From positions 37,605-101,604 of the forward strand of contig NZ_JADILK010000013.1 of NCBI RefSeq assembly GCF_017355165.1: 64,000 bases of DNA, given 5' to 3'. Under the pieces are notes generated by a model. That model was given only the letters and a program-made list of their open reading frames with translations. It ran no database searches and was not told the DNA's origin. This DNA comes from Bacillus sp. SD075 (GTDB lineage: Bacteria > Bacillota > Bacilli > Bacillales > DSM-1321). Both the position numbers and the translations under genes were made by a program. Shown in pieces: positions 1-8,472 of this stretch (positions are counted from its first letter, which is position 1; each line of letters starts with the position of its first letter).

Positions 1-1796
1 TGATCATCCTTGAAGCGGCATCCGTACATCCATCGGGCATGCTTACGTCCAAAACGATTGCAGGATATGACCAAAAAATTGTCACAGCCTACAAAGAACT
101 TTCCGAAACGCTTCATAAGTATGGTACGAAGGTTTTCTCCCAGCTATTTCATGGCGGAAGGGAAGTCGTTTCGAGCGACTATCGAAATGCAGCATGGGCG
201 CCATCCGCCGTTCCCAGCTTGCGCTTCGGCGTCATGCCAAAGCCCATGAGCATAGAGGATATTGAAGGAGTGATTGAAGGGTTCGCCCATTCCGCACAGC
301 TGGCAAAGGATGGCGGACTGGATGGAGTCGAAATTTGCTGCTCACACGGATACCTTCCTGCCCAGTTTTGGTCACAGCATACAAATAAGCGCACGGATAA
401 CTACGGCGGGTCATTTGAAAATCGGATGCGATTCATCGTGGAAATTTTGGAGAAAGTATGGGAAAGAGTCGGGGAAGACTTTACCGTTGGCATTCGCATG
501 AGCTCGGACGAACTGACGATGGACGGGACAACGATGAAGGATTCCGTGCAAATCGTCGAATATCTCGCGGAAAAAGTCCGATTGGATTTCATTAACGTCA
601 CAGCCGGAGATTCAAGCACCTTCGAAGGATCAACCCATATCGTGCCTCCATCACCAATGAAGCATGCTTACCTATCGCCCCATGGATTCAAAATCAGGAT
701 GGCAGGAGCCATACCGGTCTTTGTCGGAAATCGAATCGTCGACCCCGTTGAAGCGGAACAGATCGTATCAACCGGAAAAGCCGATGTCGTGGGAATGACC
801 AGGGCCTTAATCGTCGATCCTGACATGCCCAACAAAGCAAGGGATGGAGACCTGCAAGCAATCGATGCCTGCATAGGCTGTTTACAAGCCTGTATCGGTC
901 ACTATCATAAAGGACTGCCGATTGGCTGTGTCCAAAACCCAACAACAGGGAAAGAAGCATGGATTTTACCAGAATTAAAGAAAACGCGAAACAAACAGAA
1001 TGTCCTGGTCATCGGCGCCGGACCCGGCGGATTACAGGCAGCCATAACAGCGGACTACCTCGGTCATTCCGTTACACTGATCGATCAAAGCAAATCAATC
1101 GGCGGACTGCTCCGCACCATGCGCAAAGCACCCATGCGGCATGAACTCGCAGAATCGATGCTCGATAACTACTCCCGGAAACTGATGAGAAGCAAGATAA
1201 ATGTGCAATTAGGCAAAACGGCAACCGCCCAAGAAATATCCGAATCGAAACCGGACGCCATCATCTGTGCCACCGGCTCCCGGCCCTATACACCAGCCAT
1301 CGAAGGAATGGATGACCCACGGATCATCATGAGTGATGACCTCTTCAGCTCAACTAAAAAAGTGGGGGACAATGTACTCGTATTCGACTTTGGCGGCGAC
1401 TGGCCCGGCATGGAAGCAGCCATCCATCTAGCCGAAAAAGGACATGGAGTCACACTCATATCATCACGACTGCACATTGGTGAAACCGTCCACCAATACC
1501 TCAGGAATGAATACCTAAAAAAACTATACAACCTAAACGTCACACTCCTTCCCCATTACGATATCGGGGCAATCAAAGAAGATCACGTCATCATTCGGAA
1601 CCTATTCACCCAACAAAAAGAAGAACTAACAAACTGGGACTCCATCGTCCTCTCCCTTGGCCGCATTCCCAACACAGAGCTATTCGAAGAAATGAAAGGC
1701 CATGCGCCCATTGTGAAACAGATAGGGGACTGCCTTGGCCCGCGTACCATTGAGGAAGCGACGCATGAAGGGATGATGAGTGCTATTAGTTTATAG
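1..1796 (+). CDS. OYE-type NADH:flavin oxidoreductase with C-terminal FAD/NAD(P) domain (5' partial)
   Basis: The reading frame is open from base 3 and codes for OYE-barrel sequence before the first ATG at 39, so the gene starts outside the window. The first half is an FMN-binding TIM barrel of the 2,4-dienoyl-CoA reductase / trimethylamine dehydrogenase type. It is followed by a cysteine cluster (CIGCLQAC, then a further C) that in this family holds a 4Fe-4S centre, and then by a Rossmann dinucleotide site (VIGAGPGG). Relatives use NAD(P)H to reduce enoates or demethylate N-methylated amines. The substrate cannot be told here: fatty-acid, stachydrine-like and dimethylglycine-like enzymes share this architecture. 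A terminator follows directly, so it is the last gene of its unit. Confidence 0.88.
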   Translation, partial: IILEAASVHPSGMLTSKTIAGYDQKIVTAYKELSETLHKYGTKVFSQLFHGGREVVSSDYRNAAWAPSAVPSLRFGVMPKPMSIEDIEGVIEGFAHSAQLAKDGGLDGVEICCSHGYLPAQFWSQHTNKRTDNYGGSFENRMRFIVEILEKVWERVGEDFTVGIRMSSDELTMDGTTMKDSVQIVEYLAEKVRLDFINVTAGDSSTFEGSTHIVPPSPMKHAYLSPHGFKIRMAGAIPVFVGNRIVDPVEAEQIVSTGKADVVGMTRALIVDPDMPNKARDGDLQAIDACIGCLQACIGHYHKGLPIGCVQNPTTGKEAWILPELKKTRNKQNVLVIGAGPGGLQAAITADYLGHSVTLIDQSKSIGGLLRTMRKAPMRHELAESMLDNYSRKLMRSKINVQLGKTATAQEISESKPDAIICATGSRPYTPAIEGMDDPRIIMSDDLFSSTKKVGDNVLVFDFGGDWPGMEAAIHLAEKGHGVTLISSRLHIGETVHQYLRNEYLKKLYNLNVTLLPHYDIGAIKEDHVIIRNLFTQQKEELTNWDSIVLSLGRIPNTELFEEMKGHAPIVKQIGDCLGPRTIEEATHEGMMSAISL

Positions 1797-1801
1797 GGGA
1801 A

Positions 1802-1836
1802 AGAGACATTCCTGTTGTGGGGGGTGTCTCTTTTTT
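1802..1836 (+). terminator. Intrinsic terminator of the oxidoreductase gene
   Basis: The arms AGAGACA (1802-1808) and TGTCTCT (1825-1831) form a hairpin and run into a T-tract six bases after the stop codon of the preceding gene. Confidence 0.8.
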
Positions 1837-1953
1837 GACCATATCAACAGCTTGGATATCAACTCCCTCATTGAATAGATTAACCGTAAAAATAATATCG
1901 AGGACTCCATCTGCAAGCTGACTTATTGCATCATGTGTAAATAATGTAAATTT
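1837..1953 (-). pseudogene. Remnant of a SF2 (DEAD/DEAH) helicase
   Basis: The minus strand encodes 39 codons without start or stop that match the motif IV-V region of SF2 helicases, including the stretch IIFTVNLFNEGVDI. In intact relatives this segment reads 'DVIFTVDLFNEGVDIP' and sits in the second RecA domain. Nothing else of the helicase is present on either side: it is cut by the plus-strand terminator on one flank and by unrelated sequence on the other. I read it as debris of a lost gene, possibly a restriction or mobile-element helicase. Confidence 0.55.
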
Positions 1954-2002
1954 CAGGAGGTTGAAATGGGCAAAAAATGACTTTCTATAATCTGAAAGAA
2001 AG

Positions 2003-2740
2003 TCATTTTACAATTGTCAATTGCTTTTTACTTTTAATTTCAGTACAAAAAGTGTTATATATCCCCGAAGATTTCCATTCTCCTGCCACAATAATTAAAT
2101 GATTTCTATTCTCATAAACGCCCTTTCTAATTTCTTTGAACAGTCTTTCATCAACAAACTTCACAATAAATGTATAATGTTTTCCGTTTGGCAGACAAAC
2201 AAGTGCAATTTCTTTTCTGTCGAAACTATAGTACCTATACTTTAATTCAATTAATCTCCAACCAAATACGCCATTGGGATACATATAAGTACTTCTTTCG
2301 TCTAACAACATTTGACCAATTATTTTTCCGTTATATAAGTCTGAACAATCATATGATTTACACATAGAATAAATCTGACGAATTGTACGTATTGGTTTTG
2401 GAGTAACTTCTCCTGTTCTATGCTCACCCGGAATCTCACTCTTGGACTGTGGTTTACTTGACATAGTTAACGATAACAATGCATTTTCAAAATCAAATCC
2501 ATTTTCATCATATAAATTAGGTTGAAATCCCCTTGATGTATACGGACATCCATTTACATGGCTATGTGATTTAATTGCTGCAAAATATGATTTCGATACT
2601 CCCTCAAGATTACGTACATACATATGAGCATCGCAGTCTTTATTAGGACAATAAAAACGTATACTTTTATCCTGTCTTTGTGCATCTCTTGCCAGTATTT
2701 TATGTTCTCTAGCAGCATCTTTAAAAACATACATTGCCAT
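2003..2740 (-). CDS. CoiA-like zinc-ribbon protein of unknown role
   Basis: A 245-residue protein. I place the start at the ATG at 2740 because GGAGAG lies six bases before it; the upstream in-frame ATGs at 2767 and 2746 have no spaced ribosome site. Near residues 27-70 there is a cysteine/histidine pattern (YCPNKDC, then AHMYV, then HSHVNGCPY). It resembles the N-terminal zinc-binding part of competence-type CoiA nuclease-like proteins. No clear catalytic nuclease motif is visible in the C-terminal half, which ends in basic residues. Base composition is lower in GC than the oxidoreductase before it, in keeping with an acquired region. Function unknown; the family link rests on the zinc ribbon only. 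Confidence 0.55.
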   Translation of the reverse strand: MAMYVFKDAAREHKILARDAQRQDKSIRFYCPNKDCDAHMYVRNLEGVSKSYFAAIKSHSHVNGCPYTSRGFQPNLYDENGFDFENALLSLTMSSKPQSKSEIPGEHRTGEVTPKPIRTIRQIYSMCKSYDCSDLYNGKIIGQMLLDERSTYMYPNGVFGWRLIELKYRYYSFDRKEIALVCLPNGKHYTFIVKFVDERLFKEIRKGVYENRNHLIIVAGEWKSSGIYNTFCTEIKSKKQLTIVK

Positions 2741-2767
2741 TTTCATCTCTCCAATCTTACCAAACAT

Positions 2768-3151
2768 TTAAATAGTATGGTTCTGGTGCAAATGCCAAGA
2801 CAAATAGAAAAAGTTTTAGGATCTACTTTCAGAAAGCCCCTTAGTTGTTACCCCGAACAGTCTATGTTTGAATTCCACTTCATTTTGGACGTACTTCCCC
2901 CCTTTGATGAACCTGCTTCTTTTTAATCATATGTATCGCTTCTGTACCACTTTGTAGCTGGTAAATCAAATGTGTCACCTTTATGGCACACTTCTACGGT
3001 AAAAATTTTACCATATATTAGTATAATATATCATTTTAGACCAATCCTAGAGCAAGCAAAATAATATTATGTAGATGAAGCCTAATCAATATACGTAAAA
3101 ACTTCACAGATCGATTACTTCCGGTATTCGTGACATCGTATTTCGGTTATT
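2768..3151. other. Gene-poor AT-rich spacer with one palindrome
   Basis: No supported gene. The only clear structure is the palindrome GGTAAAAATTTTACC (2998-3012), followed by AT-rich sequence with TATAAT-like elements (about 3017-3030). It could be an operator, but no neighbouring gene is placed to show which. Confidence 0.4.
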
Positions 3152-3322
3152 CTAACGTTTGATTTCATCATTAAAATTGATGTTCTGACACCATCTATAT
3201 AACCTTTGACGTGTAAATGCGACTGAATCGGCAATTTCATCTAATGTAAAGCCGTTGTTTTTCGGTTGAACAAGTAATTGAATTGCCGCGTATTGCTCAG
3301 GTTTTAACGGTTTACTACTCAT
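3152..3322 (-). CDS. Small HTH protein, phage terminase small-subunit-like (56 aa)
   Basis: ATG at 3322 is preceded by GGAGG at ten bases. The 56-residue product has a helix-turn-helix-like segment (LDEIADSVAFTRQRLYRW) that resembles the N-terminal DNA-binding part of the phage terminase small subunits / phBC6A51 family of Bacillus phages. It is much shorter than a full small terminase, so it is either a stand-alone HTH protein or a truncated remnant. It lies just downstream of another small ORF on the same strand, with no large terminase or capsid genes nearby. Confidence 0.6.
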   Translation of the reverse strand: MSSKPLKPEQYAAIQLLVQPKNNGFTLDEIADSVAFTRQRLYRWCQNINFNDEIKR

Positions 3323-3341
3323 TAGTTATCATCCTCCATCA

Positions 3342-3554
3342 TTAAATTCTGCGAATTGTTATAAAGAAAAATACCGACAGATTAACACGGACTATTTCAA
3401 AGCTTTTTTTAAATTCTTTTGGCATATTTGCCAACGAATTTATATATTCTTCTACTTTTCCAATAACATCTACACCAAAAGTACGTGTATTATGCCATTT
3501 AACTGCATTATTTTGTAATGTTTTTGAAGATTTCTCATATTGATCCATAGCCAT
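3342..3554 (-). CDS. Small hypothetical protein, possibly a truncated remnant
   Basis: 70 codons on the minus strand, ending 20 bases before the small HTH gene. The composition is mostly charged and helical (KVEEYINSLANMPKEFKKSF). The last ten residues (VFFFITIRRI) look unlike the rest, which suggests the frame runs out of the original gene. Upstream purines are weak as a ribosome site (the start could be either of two Met codons). I do not recognise the family. Confidence 0.35.
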   Translation of the reverse strand: MAMDQYEKSSKTLQNNAVKWHNTRTFGVDVIGKVEEYINSLANMPKEFKKSFEIVRVNLSVFFFITIRRI

Positions 3555-3785
3555 TTTCCGTTTCTTTTTTTAATGAGCTATTCAGTATAGACAATCACCC
3601 CTTTCCCTCTTCCTATAATTATATAATATGGAATTTAATGTAACGTAGATACTTACCTATATAGTAATCGACTCTTATTATTTATAAATCTTTAGAGTAA
3701 AGTCTCCCAGAGATATATTCACAAAATATTAAATATTTTTCACTAATTTTATAATAGATATGGGAGTACGATAAATCTAAATGAA

Positions 3786-3829
3786 TAAAAAAATGGATAG
3801 TCCCTTTGATTTTCGAAAGGCTCTATCCA
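3786..3829 (-). terminator. Intrinsic terminator downstream of the ankyrin gene
   Basis: On the minus strand TGGATAG (complement of 3823-3829) pairs with CTATCCA (complement of 3794-3800), extended by an inner CCTTT/AAAGG pairing, then seven T. It closes the toxin/immunity transcription unit. Confidence 0.8.
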
Positions 3830-3947
3830 CTTCTTCTTATATAAAACATTCTTACTTTATAACAAAACAAGATACTTTGAAGCTAACGAGATTGCCTAAA
3901 GCTTTCTCCCTTATTTTTTAACTCTCAGGTAGATCTAAGTCTCTTTT

Positions 3948-4310
3948 CTATTCTTTTTCATCTATCTTCTGCTTTAAATATTCAGCAATTTCTGTTTGCC
4001 CTCTTTCAATAGCAAATTCATAAGTTCCCATATCTTTCATAGTATCCCCTGTATACTTAACAGTAATATCAATACCATTCTGAACAAGATACTTTACAAT
4101 ATGAAGGTGCCCACCATAAATCGCTGAGAATAGAGGATTTCTATTTGGGGCACTAACATCTAATATTGCACCATTATCAAATAAGTACTCTACAATACTT
4201 ATTTCACCTTCACTAGCTGCATGTGCAATAGTCGCTGACTTCGGTACACCTTCGTTTATGTTAATATCCATACCAGATTCAACTAGAAATTTTATCATAC
4301 TTATCAACAA
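3948..4310 (-). CDS. Ankyrin-repeat protein, probable immunity protein remnant
   Basis: 120 residues made almost entirely of ankyrin repeats (for example IVEYLFDNGAILD, HIVKYLVQNGIDI, EIAEYLKQ). Short ankyrin proteins are frequent immunity proteins encoded behind polymorphic toxins. Here the gene follows an AHH-nuclease toxin end, and its first codons overlap that toxin's last 32 bases in another frame. It begins in the middle of a repeat (MIKFLVESGMDINI) with no separate leader, so the true N-terminus and the toxin C-terminus both look deleted by one event. The ATG at 4310 lacks a convincing ribosome site. Confidence 0.65.
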   Translation of the reverse strand: MLISMIKFLVESGMDININEGVPKSATIAHAASEGEISIVEYLFDNGAILDVSAPNRNPLFSAIYGGHLHIVKYLVQNGIDITVKYTGDTMKDMGTYEFAIERGQTEIAEYLKQKIDEKE

Positions 4311-4979
4311 TATGTTGAAGACGTTCTATACCGTGTTGTCCTGCAATTCTATTTGGTGCCCAAACCAGGTTTTCTTCACCAATTATAAATTCTATTTCAT
4401 ACCTTTTTAATATTTCTTGACCTTCTTGAACAAGTTCTTTTTGCTTCTGGCCAAGACCTTTTTTAAATAGAATATGATGTGCATGTGGATCTATCATAGC
4501 AGTAGGTGGGGCACCTATTAGTCCTCTAAGATACTTACCAAAATCAATTTTAATTAATGCTTCATTATATTCTTTAGTAATACCTAAATCAGACATCTTT
4601 TTACTAATCTCAGACAACTCATCTGCACTAAAAGTATTATTTTAAATAGCATTTTTAAGCTTATTCAACTTAGTGGCATTGACATGACCCGCTTCGCCTA
4701 TACCATCAAGGTAATCACTTACAGATTTAACCCTACCACTAACTTCAGACTCCACTCTCGCCATTGAAATTAACTGTTCTTTTAACCCCGCACCATTAAC
4801 CACATTATAAGGTACTCCACCTGCCAACGACAGTTGGTTTTTAGGATTGTATGGCAATAGGTTAGGGATAGAGACTAGAACCCCTGAGCGGCTTTTGTTG
4901 TGTCCACCCCAATCTACGTTACGGCTCCTGCGCCTTTTGTTCCTATTACTGACGTTATGACTGTCCACAGGGCATAGGA
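4279..4979 (-). pseudogene. LXG-family polymorphic toxin with AHH nuclease domain, broken
   Basis: Two pieces in one frame (4968-4645 and 4641-4279) are separated by a single in-frame TAA at 4642-4644; the sequence on both sides keeps the expected order. The first piece holds the linker typical of Bacillus LXG toxins (NPKNQLSLAGGVPYNVV). The second holds an AHH nuclease motif (DPHAHHILFKKG) and NLVWAPNRIAGQHG, marks of the HNH/Endonuclease VII-type toxins secreted by type VII systems. Upstream, about 4900-4979, the expected hydrophobic LXG sequence (LWTVITSVIGTKGAGAV) lies in a different frame, so there is also a frameshift. The LXG secretion domain is absent. The end runs out early at the ankyrin junction. 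Non-functional as it stands. Confidence 0.75.
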
Positions 4980-5062
4980 TAACCAGTTAGCCTGTGAATA
5001 CATGAGAAGTAAATTCTTAGATGTTCTAATGCGTAAGGAGTCGTTATATCGATCAAAAAGAA

Positions 5063-5097
5063 AACCTTGATCGAGTGACGATCACTCAATCAAGGTT
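5063..5097 (-). terminator. Intrinsic terminator of the Syd-like immunity gene
   Basis: Sixteen-base arms (5063-5078 and 5082-5097) pair with one mismatch around a three-base loop and, on the minus strand, are followed by TTTTCTTTTT. Confidence 0.8.
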
Positions 5098-5132
5098 CAA
5101 TAGCTAATAAGTTTGGTTTCTGGTAATACCAC

Positions 5133-5677
5133 TTAAACTTCCAATTCTACTTTTAAATTATTTATCAATTCAGCAAGTGAATTAGCAAGAAATTCGTTTT
5201 CTTCTGTTTCAAAATTCTCTATCAATATCTGTCCTGTTTTATTGTCAAAGATAATAGCCATATCTTCTGGAGAGACAAATCCTATTTGTATATATCTAAG
5301 TTCTCTCCCATTGTTCTCTTCATATTGTTTCATTACTTCAAAAAATTCTAATATAGATTTACCTGGTTCTATAGGTTCAAGATTAACTAATCTTGAACCG
5401 TAAAAGCCTTGTAAGTTTAAGAACCAATACGAATTAAAGTATTCTTTCATTGCATGGTGAATATTCATACCCAGTTTTTCTTCAATTTCTGTAAAATTAT
5501 CTAAATCAATTTTTTCAATAGGTTTCCAATATACATATTCTTCTTCATCTGGATTACTTAAATACAATCGAGGATCAATCTCTTCATCCCACGGTACTTT
5601 AGGATATGTACCATATTTTGTATCCCATACATTTATGAGTTCTTTAAAATAATGTTCTAATGCTTTTTTATGTCCAT
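5133..5677 (-). pseudogene. Syd-family (SUKH superfamily) immunity protein, frameshifted at codon 4-6
   Basis: The main frame (5567-5133, 144 residues) matches SecY-interacting Syd/SUKH-type immunity proteins (MKEYFNSYWFLNLQG, IGFVSPEDMAIIFDN). Its missing N-terminus is encoded upstream (KALEHYFKELINVWDTKYG, PKVPWDEEIDP) but in another frame from the ATG at 5677, which has GGAGG at six bases. Adding one A to the six-A run at 5664-5669 would join ATG-GAC-ATA to the main frame and give about 180 residues, the usual family length. So this is either a gene inactivated or phase-varied at a homopolymer, or an error in the sequence. It lies behind an HNH-type toxin end, its expected partner. Confidence 0.7.
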
Positions 5678-5695
5678 GTTATACCTCCAACAAAA

Positions 5696-6003
5696 TTACT
5701 TAATAAATACTTGAAGACGTTCAGCGTTTTCTTGATCTTTCCCCCATATATCTATTTGTTTCTCTATATTATGGATTCCTCCACTCCCTGGATGCAACGG
5801 TTGTGGAATAGCCATTGCTTGTCCGCCACCACCAAGATGATGATGCACTAAAGGTTTTCCTTTTAATCCTACAATATCATACTGAGGGAAATGTCTCCTA
5901 AAGACTGCATCATTTACAATAGCCCATCCATTATTAAGATTTTTGATGTTAGCATCGCTAAAATACTCAGGATGTAATTTATATAGTTCATTAAAATAAT
6001 ACT
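5696..6003 (-). pseudogene. C-terminal toxin domain (HNH/EndoVII-like), N-terminus lost
   Basis: About 100 residues on the minus strand from the junction at about 6003 to the stop at 5696. The domain contains PLVHHHLGGGGQAMAIP and LHPGSGGIHNIEK, a histidine/glycine pattern of HNH/Endonuclease VII toxin tips in polymorphic toxins. No N-terminal delivery region is present: the frame continues 22 codons into unrelated sequence belonging to the opposite strand. It is followed after 18 bases by the Syd-like immunity gene, the normal toxin-immunity order. Without its carrier this is an orphan toxin tip. Confidence 0.6.
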
Positions 6004-6275
6004 TGAAGGAAATGGTCACAGCCCAGAAAAATGATCTGAAAAAAATATTGGCTGGAATTGATGATATCATTCAGTTAGAACCTTTTTCCGATGATCATAA
6101 AAACCTGGAAGTAAGGAAAAAAGAAACCGCGCAATATCTCAAGGTTAAGAAAGAGGAAGCAGAGAATCGCCGGATCAAGGATTTGAAGGCGCAACTCGAT
6201 CATGTAACAGATCCGGATGAGTTCCTCAAAATCGCCAAGCAGATCCGGTTAGGTTACCAGATTTCTTTTATGTAA
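6003..6275 (+). pseudogene. C-terminal fragment of an unrecognised helical protein
   Basis: A plus-strand frame with higher GC than the toxin region. It encodes a charged, probably coiled-coil sequence (KKETAQYLKVKKEEAENRR, DPDEFLKIAKQIR). It begins exactly where the toxin remnant on the other strand breaks off, with a TTG and no ribosome site, so it looks like the tail of a gene whose front was lost in the recombination at about 6003. The last residues may already be outside the original gene. Family not recognised. Confidence 0.4.
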
Positions 6276-6462
6276 TATTTTTATTTACTGTAAAATTATG
6301 GACTGGTTATATTTTAGAAGAGTTTCTCCATTTATTCAAGAATTGAAGGGGATTTCACTAAACCATTGTTTTTTCAAAATCCATTTAAACACAGCGATAC
6401 TGACCTCCATGCGAGTTCTTCAGTTGCCTAGGTTAGTAAGTGGCTTTAAGCTTTGGAATATT

Positions 6463-6513
6463 AAACAAAAAGGGGCAGTCCAGGAGCCACGAAATTGGCA
6501 ACTTGGACAGCCC
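6463..6513 (-). terminator. Intrinsic terminator of the iron-transport operon
   Basis: Arms GGGCAGTCCA (6473-6482) and TGGACAGCCC (6504-6513) pair with one mismatch, with an inner GCC/GGC pair. On the minus strand the hairpin is followed by CTTTTTGTTT. It lies about 155 bases beyond the stop of the substrate-binding gene. Confidence 0.6.
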
Positions 6514-6668
6514 TGCTAACCTAACCTAACAATCAGGATTTCCCCCTTTAAAGCGAGAAAGAAGATACCCGTGAAAGTAACCTCTTTTCAACGGTTATCT
6601 CCTTAATTCACTTCATATAATCATCTAAATCTATCATTTTAATCTGTTTCAGCCGAACGAATAAACGA

Positions 6669-7691
6669 TTATTTAAACAAATCTGGATGCATTTCTTTCG
6701 CTAACATTTCCATTCCTTCTAAAGTACTGTAGCTATAGCTGAACATATAATTGTAATCCACGGCATAAATTTGTTTGTTTTTTATCGCTTTCATGCTGGA
6801 TAGCTTTTCATTTGCATAAAGTGCTGCTTTAATCTTATCTGCGCTTACTCCATCAGTGGTGCTCCAATCAGGAATGATCAATACATCGGGATCAGCCTCA
6901 ATGAGCCTTTCAACACTAACCTCTCCCTTTTCATCTTTGAAAACATTATTTAGTTTAACCATTAAAAATGAGTCATTAAAGAAGGTTTCGTCATGAGCTG
7001 CGTATACATATACTTCTTTTGGATCACTCATATGTAAATAAGCGAACGTTTTTTCTTCTTTAATACTTGATAATTTAGTAGTAATGGAATCTTGTCTATC
7101 CTTTAATTCTTTAATGAAACCATCTGCCTTGTCTTGTACATTAAACAGATTACCCAGGTTTTCAATATCTTTATAGATGGAGTTATACGTTCCGCCAGTA
7201 ACGGATGAATTCAGAACGTACGTTTTAACGCCCATTTCATTAAGCGAATCCACTGTTCCTACTCCCCAATCAGCGTTGTCAAATAGGCCGCCACGACCGT
7301 AGACTAAATCTGGATTTGTTCCTAAAGCAACCTCTTTTCCAACATACTCGTCGCTCAAAATTTTTAATTTTGCGTATTCTTTTTCCACGGCTTTATCTGG
7401 TGCACCGAAGTTTGCTCCTACGCCAACAATTTTGTCACCTAATCCTAAGTGTAATAACAGCTCTGCTGCCGGTCTTGTATTAGCCATGACTCGTTCGGGT
7501 GCTTTATCGAAGACTTGATCCTTCTTCTCCCACGTTGTTCCGCCTTCAGCCTTTGTGAAATTTTCAATTGTTAATGGATATTGGCTTTTCGGCTCCTGCT
7601 TCTCTTCTGAATTAGTCTTGGTTGAAGTTCCGCAGGCTGTCAGTGTTAACATGGCCGCCAACCCGACTCCTAGTAATAATCTCTTTTTCAA
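6669..7691 (-). CDS. Iron-siderophore ABC transporter substrate-binding lipoprotein
   Basis: 340 residues from a TTG start at 7691, chosen because AGGAGG lies seven bases upstream and because the signal peptide begins there (KKRLLLGVGLAAML, then lipobox LTAC). The upstream ATG at 7724 would overlap the ATPase gene and has no ribosome site. After lipidation the protein would sit on the outer face of the membrane and deliver ferric siderophore (FecB/FepB-type periplasmic-binding fold, with PERVMANTRPAAELLLHLG at the start of the first lobe). It is the last gene of a permease-ATPase-binding protein operon behind a Fur box. The precise ligand cannot be read from sequence. Confidence 0.85.
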   Translation of the reverse strand: MKKRLLLGVGLAAMLTLTACGTSTKTNSEEKQEPKSQYPLTIENFTKAEGGTTWEKKDQVFDKAPERVMANTRPAAELLLHLGLGDKIVGVGANFGAPDKAVEKEYAKLKILSDEYVGKEVALGTNPDLVYGRGGLFDNADWGVGTVDSLNEMGVKTYVLNSSVTGGTYNSIYKDIENLGNLFNVQDKADGFIKELKDRQDSITTKLSSIKEEKTFAYLHMSDPKEVYVYAAHDETFFNDSFLMVKLNNVFKDEKGEVSVERLIEADPDVLIIPDWSTTDGVSADKIKAALYANEKLSSMKAIKNKQIYAVDYNYMFSYSYSTLEGMEMLAKEMHPDLFK

Positions 7692-7707
7692 ATGAATTCC
7701 TCCTATT

Positions 7708-8469
7708 TTATACGCCATACGCAAAACCTAATCCATTCGTAACTGGGTTGATATACGTTTGGCACTTGATTTTATATAATGCTTCGACTGTGTCGGGTGT
7801 CAGTACCTTATCAGGTGTACCATGTGCATATACTTCACCATCTTTAATTGCATAAAGATAGTCACAATAATGAGCAGCCATTTCTAGATCATGAAGGGCT
7901 GCAAGTACCCCGATATGTAAATCCTTTACACATGATAAAATTTCAATCTGATAGCGAATATCCAAGTGATTCGTCGGTTCATCCAATATCATGAATTTTG
8001 GCTGCTGGGCAATCGTCCTGGCTAAAATGACCCTTTGCTTCTCTCCCCCGGAAAGGGATAAAAAACTCCGCTCCTTGTAATCAAGCAGATTGGTTCGTGT
8101 CAGCGATTCTTCAACAATCATGAAATCTTCTTGTTTATCGGACTCCAGCATTTTCTTATGCGGGGTTCTGCCTAGCATGACCATTTGGTGCACCGTCAGA
8201 TCAAAATTCACTTCATTGAATTGGCCCACGACACCTAGTTGCTGTGAAACTTTCTTTTCAGAGGTCTTCAGAACATCCATATCATCTAATAAAACAGTAC
8301 CTTTATAAGGGGATAGGCTTTTATAAATACTTTTTAATAGCGTCGATTTCCCACAGCCATTTGGACCGATTAAGCCAACAAATTGTTGATTCTTCACTAG
8401 AATTGAAATGTCTTTCACGATTTCTTTCTTGCCGATTTTTATTCCCATATCTTTCGCGATTAATTGCAT
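7708..8469 (-). CDS. Iron-siderophore ABC transporter ATPase (FecE-type)
   Basis: 253 residues with Walker A (GPNGCGKST, about residues 35-43), signature SLSGGEKQR, Walker B (FMILDEPTNHLD) and the H-loop (AALHDLEMA). This is the complete arrangement of FecE/FepC-type ATPases that drive ferric-siderophore or cobalamin import. ATG at 8469 has GGAGGGTGA before it. It starts three bases after the permease stop and ends 16 bases before the lipoprotein start, so the three genes are one transcript. Confidence 0.9.
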   Translation of the reverse strand: MQLIAKDMGIKIGKKEIVKDISILVKNQQFVGLIGPNGCGKSTLLKSIYKSLSPYKGTVLLDDMDVLKTSEKKVSQQLGVVGQFNEVNFDLTVHQMVMLGRTPHKKMLESDKQEDFMIVEESLTRTNLLDYKERSFLSLSGGEKQRVILARTIAQQPKFMILDEPTNHLDIRYQIEILSCVKDLHIGVLAALHDLEMAAHYCDYLYAIKDGEVYAHGTPDKVLTPDTVEALYKIKCQTYINPVTNGLGFAYGV

Positions 8470-8472
8470 TTT

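Noticed and set aside
2003..6275. A complete prophage
   Set aside because: Only small HTH and toxin remnants are present; there are no capsid, portal, tail, integrase or lysis genes.
6298..6519. A 73-codon plus-strand frame
   Set aside because: No ribosome site and it runs through the minus-strand terminator hairpin at 6473-6513.
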